Part shown: in pieces, positions 6,400 through 12,195 of the stretch
Position numbering within the stretch: the first letter of the stretch is position 1
Layout: each line of letters begins with the position of its first letter
Source: a virus
Virus record (IMG/VR): IMGVR_UViG_3300050821_000499
Coordinates: 1 to 25,248 of that record
Length of the DNA: 25,248 bases
Direction: 5' to 3' (one strand)
The notes under the pieces: generated by a model
What the model was told of the DNA's origin: nothing
Database searches by the model: none
The model's input: only the letters and a program-made list of their open reading frames with translations
Translations under genes and position numbers: made by a program

Positions 6400-6554
6400 G
6401 ATGCCAGACCTGCTATCGAGAGGTTAACCCAAGCTATGAAATGGTCTATGCCGCGTGGGACGACTCCGCTATGTGCGGGGAATGCTATGAGCGAGCTTGG
6501 CCTATACCCACAGACGACGCAGGGGTTGAGGTGGAGAGGAAGGAGTTGGAATGA
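6396..6554 (+). CDS. Small four-cysteine zinc-ribbon protein
   Basis: The product has 52 residues. MRCQTCYREV at the N-terminus and MCGECYERAW (about 27-36) provide two CxxC pairs that would bind one zinc ion. ATG 6396 is used because it overlaps the previous stop (ATGA) and has AGAGGGGG (6383-6390) 5 nt upstream; the in-frame GTG/ATG codons further upstream would invade the preceding gene. The stop overlaps the DUF551 start. No specific function is recognised. Confidence 0.65.
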   Translation: MRCQTCYREVNPSYEMVYAAWDDSAMCGECYERAWPIPTDDAGVEVERKELE

Positions 6555-6775
6555 GCGATTGGATTAGCGTTCAAGAAAGGCTTCCGGAAGACGATTCCGA
6601 TGTTCTTTACGTTACCAATGAGCCGCTGGTAAACCTCGGATACGTGCATCGGCATACCGGCGAATGGATTGGATATTTCCACCATGGCGTGGACTTGGAA
6701 GAGGGCGTAACGCACTGGATGCCCCTGCCAAAATCGCCTAACGCCTCGCCTGATTCCAGAAGGGAGAAGCCATGA
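6551..6775 (+). CDS. DUF551 domain protein
   Basis: The 74-residue sequence begins MSDWISVQERLPEDDSDVLY and carries GVTHWMPLPKSP near the end (about 52-63). The opening W-I-S-V-x-x-R-L-P and the closing T-H-W-M-P-L-P are the signature of DUF551, a very common small protein of phages and prophages in Gram-negative bacteria. No biochemical role is established. It is coupled to both neighbours by ATGA overlaps. Confidence 0.85.
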   Translation: MSDWISVQERLPEDDSDVLYVTNEPLVNLGYVHRHTGEWIGYFHHGVDLEEGVTHWMPLPKSPNASPDSRREKP

Positions 6776-7032
6776 CCGAGCCAATCACCTACACAAGCGA
6801 TCAGCTAGGCGACCTATATGCCCAGCAGGTTCAAGATTCAGAACAAGTAGCCCGATGGATGGGGCGAGCGCTGGTAGCGGAGTTCAAGGTCGAAGCGCTG
6901 ATGGATGCAATACAGATGACCTTAAAGGGCGAATATAGCGAGGGTCAGCGCGTAATGATGATTACCGACGCCGAATGGCTCACTCTCTGCCAGGAAGCGC
7001 TGGCGGCGAAGACGCGAGAGGAGATGAAGTGA
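6772..7032 (+). CDS. Hypothetical protein, 86 residues
   Basis: An acidic, mostly helical protein starting by ATGA coupling to the DUF551 gene and ending in GTGA with the regulator gene. Its sequence (for example QDSEQVARWMGRALVAEFKV) suggests two or three amphipathic helices. No cysteines, membrane segment or recognisable motif are visible. Its position immediately before an XRE-type regulator might mean a functional link, but there is no direct evidence. Confidence 0.65.
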   Translation: MTEPITYTSDQLGDLYAQQVQDSEQVARWMGRALVAEFKVEALMDAIQMTLKGEYSEGQRVMMITDAEWLTLCQEALAAKTREEMK

Positions 7033-7328
7033 CCCCGTTGAAGGTTGGCTCTAAGTACATCCAGACAGAAGAAGAGCAGCAGTATCATCGGGAGCTGGCA
7101 TGGCGTCTCCGGCAAGCGCGGATAGCGAGAGGTCTAAGCCGACGCGACTTAGAAGCTATGACAGGAATACACCGAAACTCGATTGCCAACCTCGAAAACG
7201 GCTGTTCGGTGCGGCATTGGACGGTAATTCGCATCCGGCAAGCGCTAAAGGATGCGCCCGTCACGAAAGTTGACACAACATCTTGTGCAACTGACGCATT
7301 TACTGTTGACGAGAAAGCCCGCCTATAG
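7029..7328 (+). CDS. XRE-family helix-turn-helix transcriptional regulator
   Basis: The product has 99 residues. GTG 7029 is the chosen start because it overlaps the preceding stop (GTGA); an ORF extending back to 6975 would overlap the previous gene. Residues ~23-75 form a Cro/CI-type HTH_3 domain: LAWRLRQARIARGLSRRDLE, then AMTGIHRNSIANLENG, where the SIANLENG-type helix is the usual recognition segment. The C-terminal ~20 residues are short and lack an oligomerisation or cleavage domain, so it is Cro-sized rather than CI-sized. It is the last gene of the early cluster and precedes a structured gene-free gap, a sensible place for a switch protein. Its operator is not identified. Confidence 0.8.
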   Translation: MTPLKVGSKYIQTEEEQQYHRELAWRLRQARIARGLSRRDLEAMTGIHRNSIANLENGCSVRHWTVIRIRQALKDAPVTKVDTTSCATDAFTVDEKARL

Positions 7329-7340
7329 CATTCTGCATCT

Positions 7341-7399
7341 GAGATACCCCCAAATCTCCGGGATCGTTTGCAGGCGCGATCATCCCCTACGCAGTGGGG
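7341..7399 (+). ncRNA. Hairpin series in the gap after the XRE gene
   Basis: Three consecutive stem-loops can be drawn: GAGAT (7341-7345) with ATCTC (7354-7358); GATCG (7362-7366) with CGATC (7377-7381); and CCCC (7384-7387) with GGGG (7396-7399). None is followed by a U-tract. Together with the element that follows at 7400, they make most of the 234-nt gene-free gap look structured at the RNA level. Stability has not been calculated. Confidence 0.4.
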
Positions 7400-7543
7400 C
7401 GCGGCATACCCTAAGTCGCGGCGTCTTCAAAAGTTTGCAGCAGCGGGTTTCACCGGGTGCGAGCAGCCGACCTGAAATCGGTTGAAGCACGAGAACAACT
7501 CGCAATTTACGTCACCGCCTAGAGCGTGATTATGCTGCTGCAA
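7400..7543 (+). ncRNA. Structured element A, first copy of a duplicated RNA/leader module
   Basis: A 6-bp hairpin CGCGGC/GTCGCG (7400-7405 with 7415-7420, one G-U) is followed by CGTCTT and then by a 10-bp perfect stem, TTGCAGCAGC (7435-7444) with GCTGCTGCAA (7534-7543). Inside that stem lie GTTTCACC (7447-7454), a possible 7-bp hairpin CAGCCGA/TCGGTTG (7464-7470 with 7478-7484) and GCCTAG (7517-7522). The same ordered blocks recur at 9796-9920, with an A-T pair of the long stem replaced by G-C. The stem ends 19 nt before ATG 7563, which lacks a clear Shine-Dalgarno. It could be a cis-acting leader, an antitermination element or a stand-alone small RNA. I recognise no known RNA family. Confidence 0.6.
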
Positions 7544-7562
7544 TTAGTTTGGCCGTCAGATA

Positions 7563-7880
7563 ATGCGTACCCAAAACATACAGTTACAGAATGCAGACTG
7601 CTCGCACTGCCGCTGGATCAGCATGCCCGAGGCTGCGCGCCTTGAGCAGCAAAAGGACGCCTTTCGTGTTACGCGCCTGAAGGCCAAGAGAACCATTTAT
7701 AGGCTTGCATGGTATCCCGAAGCCTCCGACTCCCCCGAAAGCCCCGCGCACATTACGCTGGGCGACACATATCGCGTTGCCGGCGTATTGCCGATGAATG
7801 AGATCCAGCGCGAACGGCTGATTGGCTTGAACCTAATCCCAGTTCCCCCAGAACTGCTAGCCGCGGAATGCCAAGTCTAG
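7563..7880 (+). CDS. Hypothetical protein downstream of element A
   Basis: The product has 105 residues. It holds a single CxxC pair (CSHC, about residues 13-16) and a helical segment, PEAARLEQQKDAFRVTRLKA, in the first half. The second half is beta-like with a proline-rich end. ATG 7563 is the only plausible early start but has no good Shine-Dalgarno; the upstream 19 nt separate it from the closing stem of element A, so initiation may depend on that structure. No family is recognised. It opens the second small gene cluster. Confidence 0.65.
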   Translation: MRTQNIQLQNADCSHCRWISMPEAARLEQQKDAFRVTRLKAKRTIYRLAWYPEASDSPESPAHITLGDTYRVAGVLPMNEIQRERLIGLNLIPVPPELLAAECQV

Positions 7881-7893
7881 ACGAGATACCGCG

Positions 7894-8913
7894 ATGGGCC
7901 TGAAAGGCGATCGTGCAAGCAACAGGATGCCGGTTGAAATAGAGCGGCAAATCCTAGAGCTGGTCGTAAGCGGCAAGTCGCATCCAGAAATAGCAGACCT
8001 CCTGGGGGTCAACAAGAATACGATCTGGCGTGTAGTGAAACGCGCAAAGACAGATCCATACCTGCAGCCATCGAAGAAGATTGGCGAGTTCAACTGGCGC
8101 GAGGTTATCCCCCACGTTGAGGGAATGCAGGGCGTCAAGAAGAAAGCATCATGGTCACAAGAACGCGCAGAGATAGCGCTTGGTGACGGTAAGCGCCCGG
8201 TAATCTTGGTTGGCTTCGGCGATCAGCACATCGGCGCCTATGGCTGCAATTACCGATCGTTCCAAGAGATTACCGACGAGATTCTAGCCACGCCGAATCT
8301 GTACGTTGCCCTGATGGGCGACTATCTTGAGATGGCGATTCGTCTCCGCGGCGTGCTTGAGGTTACCGCGCAAGTTCTGACACCGGAGATGCAGGAAGCA
8401 TTTCTCGAATCCTGGCTCAAAGAGATTCAGCCGAAAGTCGCATTCGCCACCTGGGACAACCACGGCATCATGCGGCAAGAGAATCAGTCAGGCGTATCCA
8501 GCCTAAAGAACCTGCTTAGCCGCAACGTGCATTATTTCAACGGCATAGGGCACGCTGACCTAAAGATTGGCTCTGAGATTTACAAGTCGGCCGCATCGCA
8601 CAAGTTCCGCGGCAGCTCGATGTACAACCGCACCCATGCTCAAGGCCGATATATCCGCATGGAAGCTGTCGACCGCGAGCTGGTACTGATGGGTGATATT
8701 CACACCTGGGGATTCTCGCAGTACGCCGAGGGCGGAATTGAGCGCACCTGCATCACCGGCGGCACGCTGCACGAAAACTCGGGCTATGCAAAGCGGTTCT
8801 TTAGCCTGCACGACTCGCCGTATTATCCATGCGCAGTTCTGCATCACGACAGGCACGAAATCGTGCCATTCAAGACCGTGCGACAAGCGCGGCAGTATTT
8901 AGGCCTGAAATGA
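7894..8913 (+). CDS. HTH-metallophosphoesterase fusion
   Basis: The protein has 339 residues. Residues ~12-52 form a helix-turn-helix of the resolvase/Hin type (QILELVVSGKSHPEIADLLG, then VNKNTIWRVVKRA). The rest is a calcineurin-like metallophosphoesterase with GFGDQHIG (D110, H112), MGDYLEM (D143), WDNHG (N189, H190), SHKF (H236) and MGDIHTWG (D268, H270). These match the five metal-binding blocks in order, as in SbcD/Mre11-type nucleases, except that the last block reads GDxH instead of the usual GHxH. A DNA-targeted nuclease or phosphatase is the natural reading. ATG 7894 has no strong ribosome site; ATG 7927, giving MPVEIERQ, is an alternative. Confidence 0.8.
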   Translation: MGLKGDRASNRMPVEIERQILELVVSGKSHPEIADLLGVNKNTIWRVVKRAKTDPYLQPSKKIGEFNWREVIPHVEGMQGVKKKASWSQERAEIALGDGKRPVILVGFGDQHIGAYGCNYRSFQEITDEILATPNLYVALMGDYLEMAIRLRGVLEVTAQVLTPEMQEAFLESWLKEIQPKVAFATWDNHGIMRQENQSGVSSLKNLLSRNVHYFNGIGHADLKIGSEIYKSAASHKFRGSSMYNRTHAQGRYIRMEAVDRELVLMGDIHTWGFSQYAEGGIERTCITGGTLHENSGYAKRFFSLHDSPYYPCAVLHHDRHEIVPFKTVRQARQYLGLK

Positions 8914-8953
8914 CAAGCTATACATTGCAATTCTGCCTCGGGATGACAAGCTA
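8911..8953 (+). repeat. Two copies of TGACAAGCTA flanking an intergenic spacer
   Basis: The 10-mer TGACAAGCTA occurs at 8911-8920, where its TGA is the stop codon of the phosphoesterase gene, and again at 8944-8953, just before the next ATG at 8957. A third exact copy lies at 9565-9574, across the stop of the gene ending at 9575. The spacing of the first two is 33 bp. They may be protein-binding sites or traces of a small duplication. No promoter can be assigned to them. Confidence 0.5.
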
Positions 8954-8956
8954 AAG

Positions 8957-9190
8957 ATGGCGATCGATACGTGGATTGAGGCGATATGGCATGGCCAGGA
9001 ATCTCCGAAGACGACGGTGACGAGGAATGGGGATTCGATGGAGATTGGCTTGGCTGGCGGCCATTACAAGATCGTGTTGAGTCGCGGCCAGCGGGAATGG
9101 AAGAGCGAAGACGGCTACAGCGGCCGGATCGATCCGAACACGGTAGCTTGGGCGCTCGTGGATAGCGTTCTAGGCGGGATGGATAAATGA
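8957..9190 (+). CDS. Hypothetical protein, 77 residues
   Basis: A compact protein with a tryptophan-containing N-terminal helix (MAIDTWIEAIWHGQ) and beta-like strands after it (VTRNGDSMEIGLAGGHYKIV). No cysteines or membrane segment are present. The ATG follows the second TGACAAGCTA repeat, and the only upstream purine run is a weak AAAG. The stop overlaps the next start (ATGA, 9187-9190). No family is recognised. Confidence 0.6.
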   Translation: MAIDTWIEAIWHGQESPKTTVTRNGDSMEIGLAGGHYKIVLSRGQREWKSEDGYSGRIDPNTVAWALVDSVLGGMDK

Positions 9191-9402
9191 GCGAACTGCT
9201 GGGCGCTAGGGCATACGAAGCGCTATTTGAAGGTAATGGCGATTCAGTAATGACGCGCCTGAAGCTCGCGGAGCGGACGATCGAGCAGCACGAGAAGACT
9301 ATGGAGTTTTGGCGCGGCGTATCCACAAAGCTGCTAGTTGCCTCACTCGCCTCATTCTTGGGCTCACTGGCCCATATCCTCTTCCAAGTCTTGAAGCATT
9401 AG
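9187..9402 (+). CDS. Small protein with C-terminal membrane helix
   Basis: The product has 71 residues. The N-terminal ~48 residues are soluble and helical (a stretch around MTRLKLAERTIEQHEKTMEF has coiled-coil character). Residues ~49-69 (LLVASLASFLGSLAHILFQV) form a single hydrophobic segment. This topology, soluble coil then one membrane helix, recalls small phage anchor or holin-like proteins, but one helix and no lysis neighbours are not enough to call it a holin. It is coupled to the preceding gene by ATGA. Confidence 0.65.
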   Translation: MSELLGARAYEALFEGNGDSVMTRLKLAERTIEQHEKTMEFWRGVSTKLLVASLASFLGSLAHILFQVLKH

Positions 9403-9404
9403 CA

Positions 9405-9575
9405 ATGACGAACTGCCGCAACGTGCCAATTAGAAGGCCGGATCTTGAACCAGCGACACTTGAAGAGCTGATCGAAGCCCACAAATTCCTGTGCACTTCG
9501 CTTGAAGAATTGGCAAATCTCGTTAGGGAATTAGCCCTGCTGATTGTGGAAGACGGCAAGGAATTGACAAGCTAG
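9405..9575 (+). CDS. Small hypothetical helical protein
   Basis: The product has 56 residues. ATG 9405 comes 2 nt after the previous stop; a longer in-frame ORF from 9309 would overlap the preceding gene completely and is not favoured. The sequence is acidic and helical (TLEELIEAHKFLCTSLEELA then LVRELALLIVEDGKEL) with regularly spaced leucines, suggesting a two-helix hairpin. The stop lies within the third TGACAAGCTA repeat and at the foot of a perfect hairpin (9575-9593). No function is known. Confidence 0.55.
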   Translation: MTNCRNVPIRRPDLEPATLEELIEAHKFLCTSLEELANLVRELALLIVEDGKELTS

Positions 9576-9593
9576 TCGTAGTCAAACTACGAC
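9575..9593 (+). terminator. Perfect 8-bp hairpin at the end of the small cluster
   Basis: GTCGTAGT (9575-9582) pairs perfectly with ACTACGAC (9586-9593) around a CAA loop. The stem starts on the last base of the preceding stop codon. No U-tract follows, so it is not a standard intrinsic terminator; it could protect the mRNA 3' end or be the first stem of the structured gap. It is typed as a terminator only for its position. Confidence 0.35.
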
Positions 9594-9620
9594 CTGGCGA
9601 CAAGATTTAAGTTAACCAAG

Positions 9621-9693
9621 CTGCGCGGCGGTTCCCAGTGCGCTCATACCTGAGCCGGACACCCGCCAAAACTGACGAGCAATCGCCGCGCGG
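9621..9693 (+). ncRNA. Candidate structured RNA with 13-bp closing stem
   Basis: Bases 9621-9633 (CTGCGCGGCGGTT) pair with 9681-9693 (AATCGCCGCGCGG) over 13 bp with two G-U pairs. The enclosed 47 nt can form GCTCA/TGAGC (9642-9646 with 9651-9655) and CGG/CCG (9656-9658 with 9663-9665), giving a branched fold. A further stem GCCGC/GCGGC (9700-9704 with 9715-9719) follows. The gap holds no convincing gene and ends in an intrinsic terminator at 9796-9821, so 9576-9821 may be a terminated small RNA. No known RNA class is recognised. Confidence 0.5.
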
Positions 9694-9795
9694 AAACATG
9701 CCGCAAGAAGCCGGGCGGCTGTGAAAAGTACTTCGTTGCTGGTGGAGGCGCGAATACCGGCTCCAAGCTTCGGCAGAGCGAACGTCACTTGCTCG

Positions 9796-9821
9796 CGGGG
9801 CCTAATAAGCCCCGTCTTTTT
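9796..9821 (+). terminator. Intrinsic terminator in the gap before the packaging genes
   Basis: CGGGGC (9796-9801) pairs with GCCCCG (9809-9814) around a 7-nt CTAATAA loop and is followed by TCTTTTT (9815-9821). This is a good Rho-independent terminator on the + strand. It would close transcription of the 7563-9575 cluster and the structured RNA, separating it from the packaging genes. It also forms the first hairpin of duplicated element B. Confidence 0.8.
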
Positions 9822-9920
9822 CAAGTTTGCAGCGGCAGCCTGGAGTTGCACCAAAGCGTTGCGGCGTTGATCGGTGCGGCAGAGTAAAGGGCCTAGGCTT
9901 ACCTGTCGCGGCCGCTGCAA
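9796..9920 (+). ncRNA. Structured element B, second copy of the duplicated RNA/leader module
   Basis: After the 6-bp terminator hairpin come a CGTCTTTTTCAA linker and a perfect 10-bp stem, TTGCAGCGGC (9827-9836) with GCCGCTGCAA (9911-9920). Within it are AGCCT/AGGCT (9837-9841 with 9895-9899) and GCACC/GGTGC (9848-9852 with 9873-9877). The blocks GTTGCACC (9845-9852), TCGGT (9871-9875) and GCCTAG (9891-9896) match element A in order. The stem ends 19 nt before ATG 9940, exactly as element A does before ATG 7563. The terminator is stronger here than in copy A. Leader regulation or antitermination of the packaging operon is possible but not shown. Confidence 0.6.
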
Positions 9921-9939
9921 TTCGCGCATTACCTGAAAC

Positions 9940-10134
9940 ATGAACGACGACAAGAAAACAATCTCGGGTTATTGGCCTCACGCAATACCTGAGAAAGAAA
10001 AGATTTACGACTTACAGCCTTATCCCCCAGAAATAAGCGTGGAGCAGATACTCAATGATCTGGCTAATCCTCATCTACGGCTCAATTGCTGCACTGACGC
10101 TGGGATTGTTGTGGCTGCAGAAGCAAGTGAATGA
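9940..10134 (+). CDS. Small hypothetical protein downstream of element B
   Basis: The product has 64 residues, with a polar, Pro- and Tyr-rich first half (ISGYWPHAIPEKEKIYDLQP) and a short Cys-Cys-containing end. There is no membrane segment or recognised motif. The ATG lacks a clear Shine-Dalgarno and lies 19 nt after the closing stem of element B. A second ORF (10055-10213) overlaps its last 80 nt in another frame. It may be real or may mainly serve to bring ribosomes to that overlapping gene. Confidence 0.5.
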   Translation: MNDDKKTISGYWPHAIPEKEKIYDLQPYPPEISVEQILNDLANPHLRLNCCTDAGIVVAAEASE

Positions 10135-10213
10135 GTTGCACGCCACAGTCATTACTCTGCTGGGTATCTGTATCGAATTAAAGGCTAACGAGACAAATGG
10201 GAAGACCAAGTGA
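10055..10213 (+). CDS. Overlapping small membrane protein
   Basis: ATG 10055 opens a 52-residue frame to TGA 10211-10213, overlapping the preceding gene by 80 nt and the small terminase gene by 17 nt. GGAG (10041-10044) lies 10 nt upstream. Residues 1-20 (MIWLILIYGSIAALTLGLLW) are strongly hydrophobic, and a helical tail (LQKQVNELHATVITLLGICI) follows, so it looks like a membrane-anchored short coil. The overlap with flanking genes on both sides is in keeping with this genome. A lysis-related role is conceivable but unsupported. Confidence 0.55.
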   Translation: MIWLILIYGSIAALTLGLLWLQKQVNELHATVITLLGICIELKANETNGKTK

Positions 10214-10637
10214 CTTCAAACCAGAATACGTAGAACAGGCGCGAAAGCTCTGTCTTCTCGGCGCAACTGACCAGCAAATAGCTGATTTCTTTGAAGTTAA
10301 TGTCGCAACTATCTATCGCTGGAAGATTACTCAGAGCAAGTTTTGCGAGGCCCTAAAGGTTGGCAAGTCGGAACCTGATCAACAGGTTGAACGCTCGCTT
10401 TTGAATCGCGCACTTGGTTACGAGCATGATGCGGTCAAGATCTTCTGCTCGAAAGATGGCGATGTTACGCAGGTTCCGTATCGCGAGATTGTCCCGCCAG
10501 ATGTAACGGCATGCATCTTCTGGCTCAAGAATAGAAAGCCTGAGGAATGGCGAGACAAACAGGACCTGGGATTCGGGGGCTCAGTCGATCTAGCGAAACT
10601 GCTAGCAGCAGCTCGGAAGCGTCTCGAAGAGAAGTAG
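10197..10637 (+). CDS. terS: Terminase small subunit
   Basis: The protein has 146 residues. The N-terminal MGRPSDFKPEYVEQARKLCL followed by LGATDQQIADFFEVNVATIYRWK is a homeodomain-like helix-turn-helix (about 5-45) typical of DNA-recognising small terminases. The central SLLNRALGYEHDAVKIF (about 67-83) and PDVTACIFWLKNRKPEEWRD (about 101-120) segments are family hallmarks. It would bind the packaging site and deliver DNA to the large subunit encoded next. The ATG lies inside the end of the previous small gene. Length is typical and the domain is intact. Confidence 0.92.
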   Translation: MGRPSDFKPEYVEQARKLCLLGATDQQIADFFEVNVATIYRWKITQSKFCEALKVGKSEPDQQVERSLLNRALGYEHDAVKIFCSKDGDVTQVPYREIVPPDVTACIFWLKNRKPEEWRDKQDLGFGGSVDLAKLLAAARKRLEEK

Positions 10638-12193
10638 CAGAAGTCATTGCGGGGCTAGTGTCTGATCCGCTCGGCTTTGCGCGCTTTGCTTATCCATGGG
10701 GCGAAGCTGGACCGCTCGAGCATTACGCCGGCCTGAGGGTTTGGCAAGCTGACATCCTTGGCGTAATCCGCGAGCATCTGCAAGGCTCGGATCGCTTTGA
10801 GCCGCTACGCATTGCTGTAGCGTCTGGCCATGGTATTGGCAAGACGGCGCTGATTGGCATTATCGCCAACTGGGCAATGTCGACTTGCGATGACTGCCGC
10901 GTAATGATCACGGCAAACACTGAAGACCAGCTCAGCACGAAGACCTGGCCCGAAGTAAGCAAGTGGTTTGGGCTGAGCATCAACAACGATTGGTGGGATG
11001 CGGGAACGACGCGCATCACATCGAAGCAGCGCGGGCATGAGAAGACTTGGCGCCTCGATCGCGTTACGTGGTCCGAGAACAACACAGAAGCGTTTCAAGG
11101 CCTGCACAACCTCGGTAAACGCATTGTCGTCATCTTCGACGAGGGCTCGGCAATCCCCAAAACCATTTGGGATGTAGCAGAAGGCGCGCTGACAGACGAA
11201 GGCACAGAGATTATCTTCGTGGTCTTCGGCAATCCAACGCAGAACGGCACACCGTTTGCCGCCTGCTTTGGCGCGATGAAGCATCGCTGGGTGACGCGGC
11301 ATATCGATGCGCGAACCGTGCCGGGAACGAATAAGGCGCAGATAGATAAGTGGATTGAGGACTTTGGAGAGGATAGCGACTTTGTCCGCGTCCGCGTTCG
11401 CGGCGAGTTTCCCCGGGCGGGCTCGAGTCAGTTCATTGCGCAGGACGTCGTAGCAGCCGCAAGAAAGCGCCAGGCTGAAGCGTCAGGCTACAAGATTCTG
11501 ACCTGCGATGTAGCGCGGTTTGGCTCAAACCAGACAGTGAGGCTATTAAGGCATGGCCAGGTGGCGCGCGTGCTTGGCCGAATGCGCGGGGCAAGCGTTG
11601 CAGAGACAGCACATCGCGTTGCAGACGACATCATCGAGACTTCGCCGCGTTGTTGCATCATCGATGGCGATGGTATTGGCGGTGGTGTGGTCGATATGCT
11701 GCGAAGCTGGCTGCCAAGGCCGAATCAGCCGCGAAAGGAATGGCCAGACACAAGGCTAGCGAAGTGGTTCAGCAGCAATCCATGGTTCACGCTGCAGGAG
11801 TTTCATGGCGCCGTTCCCCCGGCGGACCCGTTCATGTGGTTCAACAAGCGCGCCGAGGTCTGGGGCCTGATGCAGAAGTGGCTAGTGGATGGCGATATCC
11901 CAGACGAGCCAGAGTTTGAGGCTGACCTGACCGGCATCGAGTATTACCACTCAAACAAGAATCAAATCCAGCTTGAGCGCAAGGAAGAGCTGGAAGCGCG
12001 CGGGCTAGCAAGTCCAGACAATGGCGACGCGCTGGCAATGAGCTTTGCCGCATTCCCCGCAGGCGAGACGCGAGAAGAGAAGACGGTACGCGAGCAGGCG
12101 GCAATTCAAGATCCGATGGAGCTGCACTTCGCAAGGCTTAGGGAAACACAGCGGCGAGAGAAGCTGAAGCAGCCGGGAAATTACTGGGAGTAG
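10547..12193 (+). CDS. terL: Terminase large subunit (packaging ATPase-nuclease)
   Basis: The protein has 548 residues. Walker A is GHGIGKTA (94-101), Walker B with the catalytic glutamate is RIVVIFDEG (192-200), and a coupling motif reads FGNPTQ (228-233). The C-terminal RNase H-like nuclease has D321 in TCDVARFG, D373 in IIDGDGIGGG and a final DNGDALAMSF (about 505-514), so all expected metal-binding acidic residues are present. It pumps DNA into the prohead and cuts at the end. The start at ATG 10547 overlaps the small-subunit gene by 91 nt; the next ordinary in-frame start, GTG 10658, would cut off part of the conserved N-terminus. The true start may lie between if an unusual codon is used. 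Confidence 0.95.
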   Translation: MARQTGPGIRGLSRSSETASSSSEASRREVAEVIAGLVSDPLGFARFAYPWGEAGPLEHYAGLRVWQADILGVIREHLQGSDRFEPLRIAVASGHGIGKTALIGIIANWAMSTCDDCRVMITANTEDQLSTKTWPEVSKWFGLSINNDWWDAGTTRITSKQRGHEKTWRLDRVTWSENNTEAFQGLHNLGKRIVVIFDEGSAIPKTIWDVAEGALTDEGTEIIFVVFGNPTQNGTPFAACFGAMKHRWVTRHIDARTVPGTNKAQIDKWIEDFGEDSDFVRVRVRGEFPRAGSSQFIAQDVVAAARKRQAEASGYKILTCDVARFGSNQTVRLLRHGQVARVLGRMRGASVAETAHRVADDIIETSPRCCIIDGDGIGGGVVDMLRSWLPRPNQPRKEWPDTRLAKWFSSNPWFTLQEFHGAVPPADPFMWFNKRAEVWGLMQKWLVDGDIPDEPEFEADLTGIEYYHSNKNQIQLERKEELEARGLASPDNGDALAMSFAAFPAGETREEKTVREQAAIQDPMELHFARLRETQRREKLKQPGNYWE

Positions 12194-12195
12194 CG

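Noticed and set aside
7329-7562. tRNA or promoter in the first structured gap
   Set aside because: No T-loop (GTTCGA-type) or acceptor pairing is seen and no TTGACA/TATAAT pair at acceptable spacing was found by eye.
9672-9697. Hammerhead-like core, CTGACGA followed by GAAAC
   Set aside because: The intervening bases do not form a proper stem II and no stem I or III partners are visible; the same bases fit the 13-bp stem better.
9612-9953. 113-residue ORF on the minus strand across the second gap
   Set aside because: It opposes every other gene, has no visible ribosome site or family feature, and its apparent codons are explained by the GC-rich stems of the structured gap.
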